Shown: piece by piece, positions 5,895 through 6,482 of the stretch
How the letters are laid out: each line of letters starts with the position of its first letter
How positions within the stretch are numbered: position 1 is the stretch's first letter
Assembly: GCA_913776795.1 (NCBI GenBank)
Contig: CAJYRH010000176.1
Location: 1-6,482 of the forward strand
DNA length: 6,482 nucleotides
DNA from: an uncultured Pseudorhodoferax sp.
Lineage (GTDB): Bacteria; Pseudomonadota; Gammaproteobacteria; Burkholderiales; Burkholderiaceae
Direction of reading: 5' to 3'
Program-made: the position numbers and the translations under genes
Notes under the pieces: model-generated
What the model saw: only the letters and a program-made list of their open reading frames with translations
Database searches by the model: none
Told to the model about the DNA's origin: nothing

Positions 5895-6482
5895 TCAAAG
5901 TGCGCTGGCCGAGAAGGTGTCGCAGGCCTTCACGCTGCCGGTCTTCAGCCCCGTGGCAAACCAGCGCTGTCGCTGGGCGCTGCTGCCGTGCGTGAAGCTT
6001 TCGGGCACCACGGCACCACCGCTGCCGCGCTGCAGCGCGTCGTCGCCGATCCTGGCGGCCGCGTTCATGGCCGACTCGATGTCGCCGTTTTCCAGGATCT
6101 GGCGCGCGTCCTGGGCCTTGTTGGCCCAGACGCCGGCGAAGCAGTCGGCCTGCAACTCCAGCTTGACGCTCATGGCGTTGTACTGGGTCTGGTTCATGCG
6201 CTGGCGCATCTGGTCCATCTTGCCGGTGATGCCGAGAAGGTTCTGGACATGGTGGCCGACTTCGTGCGCGATCACATACGCCTGCGCGAATTCGCCTGGC
6301 GCACCCAGGCGGTTCTTGAGCGTCTCGTAGAACCCCAGGTCGATATAGACCTTCTGGTCGGCAGGACAGTAGAACGGCCCCATGGCGGCCTGTCCCTGGC
6401 CGCAGGCCGTGCGCGTGGCGCCGCGGAACAACACCAGCGTCGGGTCGCGGTACTGGCCGCCGGCCTCGGCGAAGAGCTTGCG
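5895..6482 (-). CDS. ypfJ: Neutral zinc metallopeptidase, YpfJ family, N-terminus outside the window
   Basis: The last 195 residues of a member of the putative neutral zinc metallopeptidase family (Pfam Zn_peptidase; E. coli YpfJ). The frame is open to the right edge, so the true start is not in the window. The zinc site HEVGH is at visible residues 73-77, within [18 protein letters not shown] likely third ligand and supporting acid lie in [14 protein letters not shown] (Glu109, Asp113), the pattern seen in zincin-type peptidases. Upstream is the family motif [15 protein letters not shown] (35-49), with Cys39 and Cys27 possibly paired. Family members usually have an N-terminal membrane anchor or signal that would be off-window here. 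The physiological substrate is unknown. The rpsO promoter box begins 9 bp after its stop, so it is probably a separate transcription unit. Confidence 0.93.
   Translation of the reverse strand, partial: RKLFAEAGGQYRDPTLVLFRGATRTACGQGQAAMGPFYCPADQKVYIDLGFYETLKNRLGAPGEFAQAYVIAHEVGHHVQNLLGITGKMDQMRQRMNQTQYNAMSVKLELQADCFAGVWANKAQDARQILENGDIESAMNAAARIGDDALQRGSGGAVVPESFTHGSSAQRQRWFATGLKTGSVKACDTFSASAL

Noticed and set aside
1..6482. Search for a novel defence, mobile or CRISPR-like system
   Set aside because: All protein genes belong to housekeeping or well-known families in conserved order; no direct-repeat array, transposase, integrase or terminal inverted repeats were seen.

Overview
The window is a GC-rich stretch of bacterial chromosome in which every supported gene lies on the minus strand, so it is read from high to low coordinates. 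The protein sequences (NuoA, SecG, PNPase, S15) and the gene order metallopeptidase - rpsO - pnp - quinone oxidoreductase - tpiA - secG - tRNA-Leu - nuoA - nuoB point to a betaproteobacterium of the Burkholderiales, most likely the family Comamonadaceae (Acidovorax/Delftia/Comamonas relatives). This is ordinary core genome. I see no insertion sequence, phage, CRISPR array or sign of recent transfer, and no new protein system.

Layout in the direction of transcription. (1) 6482-5895: the 3' part of a YpfJ-family neutral zinc metallopeptidase, whose start lies outside the window. (2) 5885-5742: a perfect TATAAT -10 box abutting the end of that gene, then a leader of about 130 nt with three hairpins ahead of rpsO. 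(3) 5741-5475: rpsO (ribosomal protein S15), followed by an intrinsic terminator candidate at 5411-5452. (4) 5416-5223: a structured pnp leader, then pnp (polynucleotide phosphorylase) at 5222-3066. (5) 2971-1985: a PIG3-type NAD(P)H:quinone oxidoreductase, then tpiA (triosephosphate isomerase) with almost no gap, then secG 24 bp further on. (6) 650-566: tRNA-Leu(GAG), followed by a perfect 12-bp inverted repeat. (7) nuoA at 502-143 and the first 38 codons of nuoB at 115-1, the head of the complex I (NADH:quinone oxidoreductase) operon.

The genes join three themes. rpsO and pnp serve translation and RNA turnover and are adjacent as in many bacteria, where both are controlled after transcription. 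The quinone oxidoreductase-tpiA-secG group has operon spacing and combines redox, glycolytic and protein-export functions. The tRNA-nuo segment may be reached by read-through from secG or may have its own promoter; I could not identify one with confidence.

The most interesting signals are in non-coding RNA: the rpsO leader, the pnp leader, and the hairpin between tRNA-Leu and nuoA. In the first two, several helix positions pair as G-U only in the minus-strand (sense) RNA and would be A-C mismatches on the other strand, which favours a structure acting in the mRNA. No non-coding stretch exceeds 300 bases; the longest is the 252-bp rpsO-pnp gap, described below.
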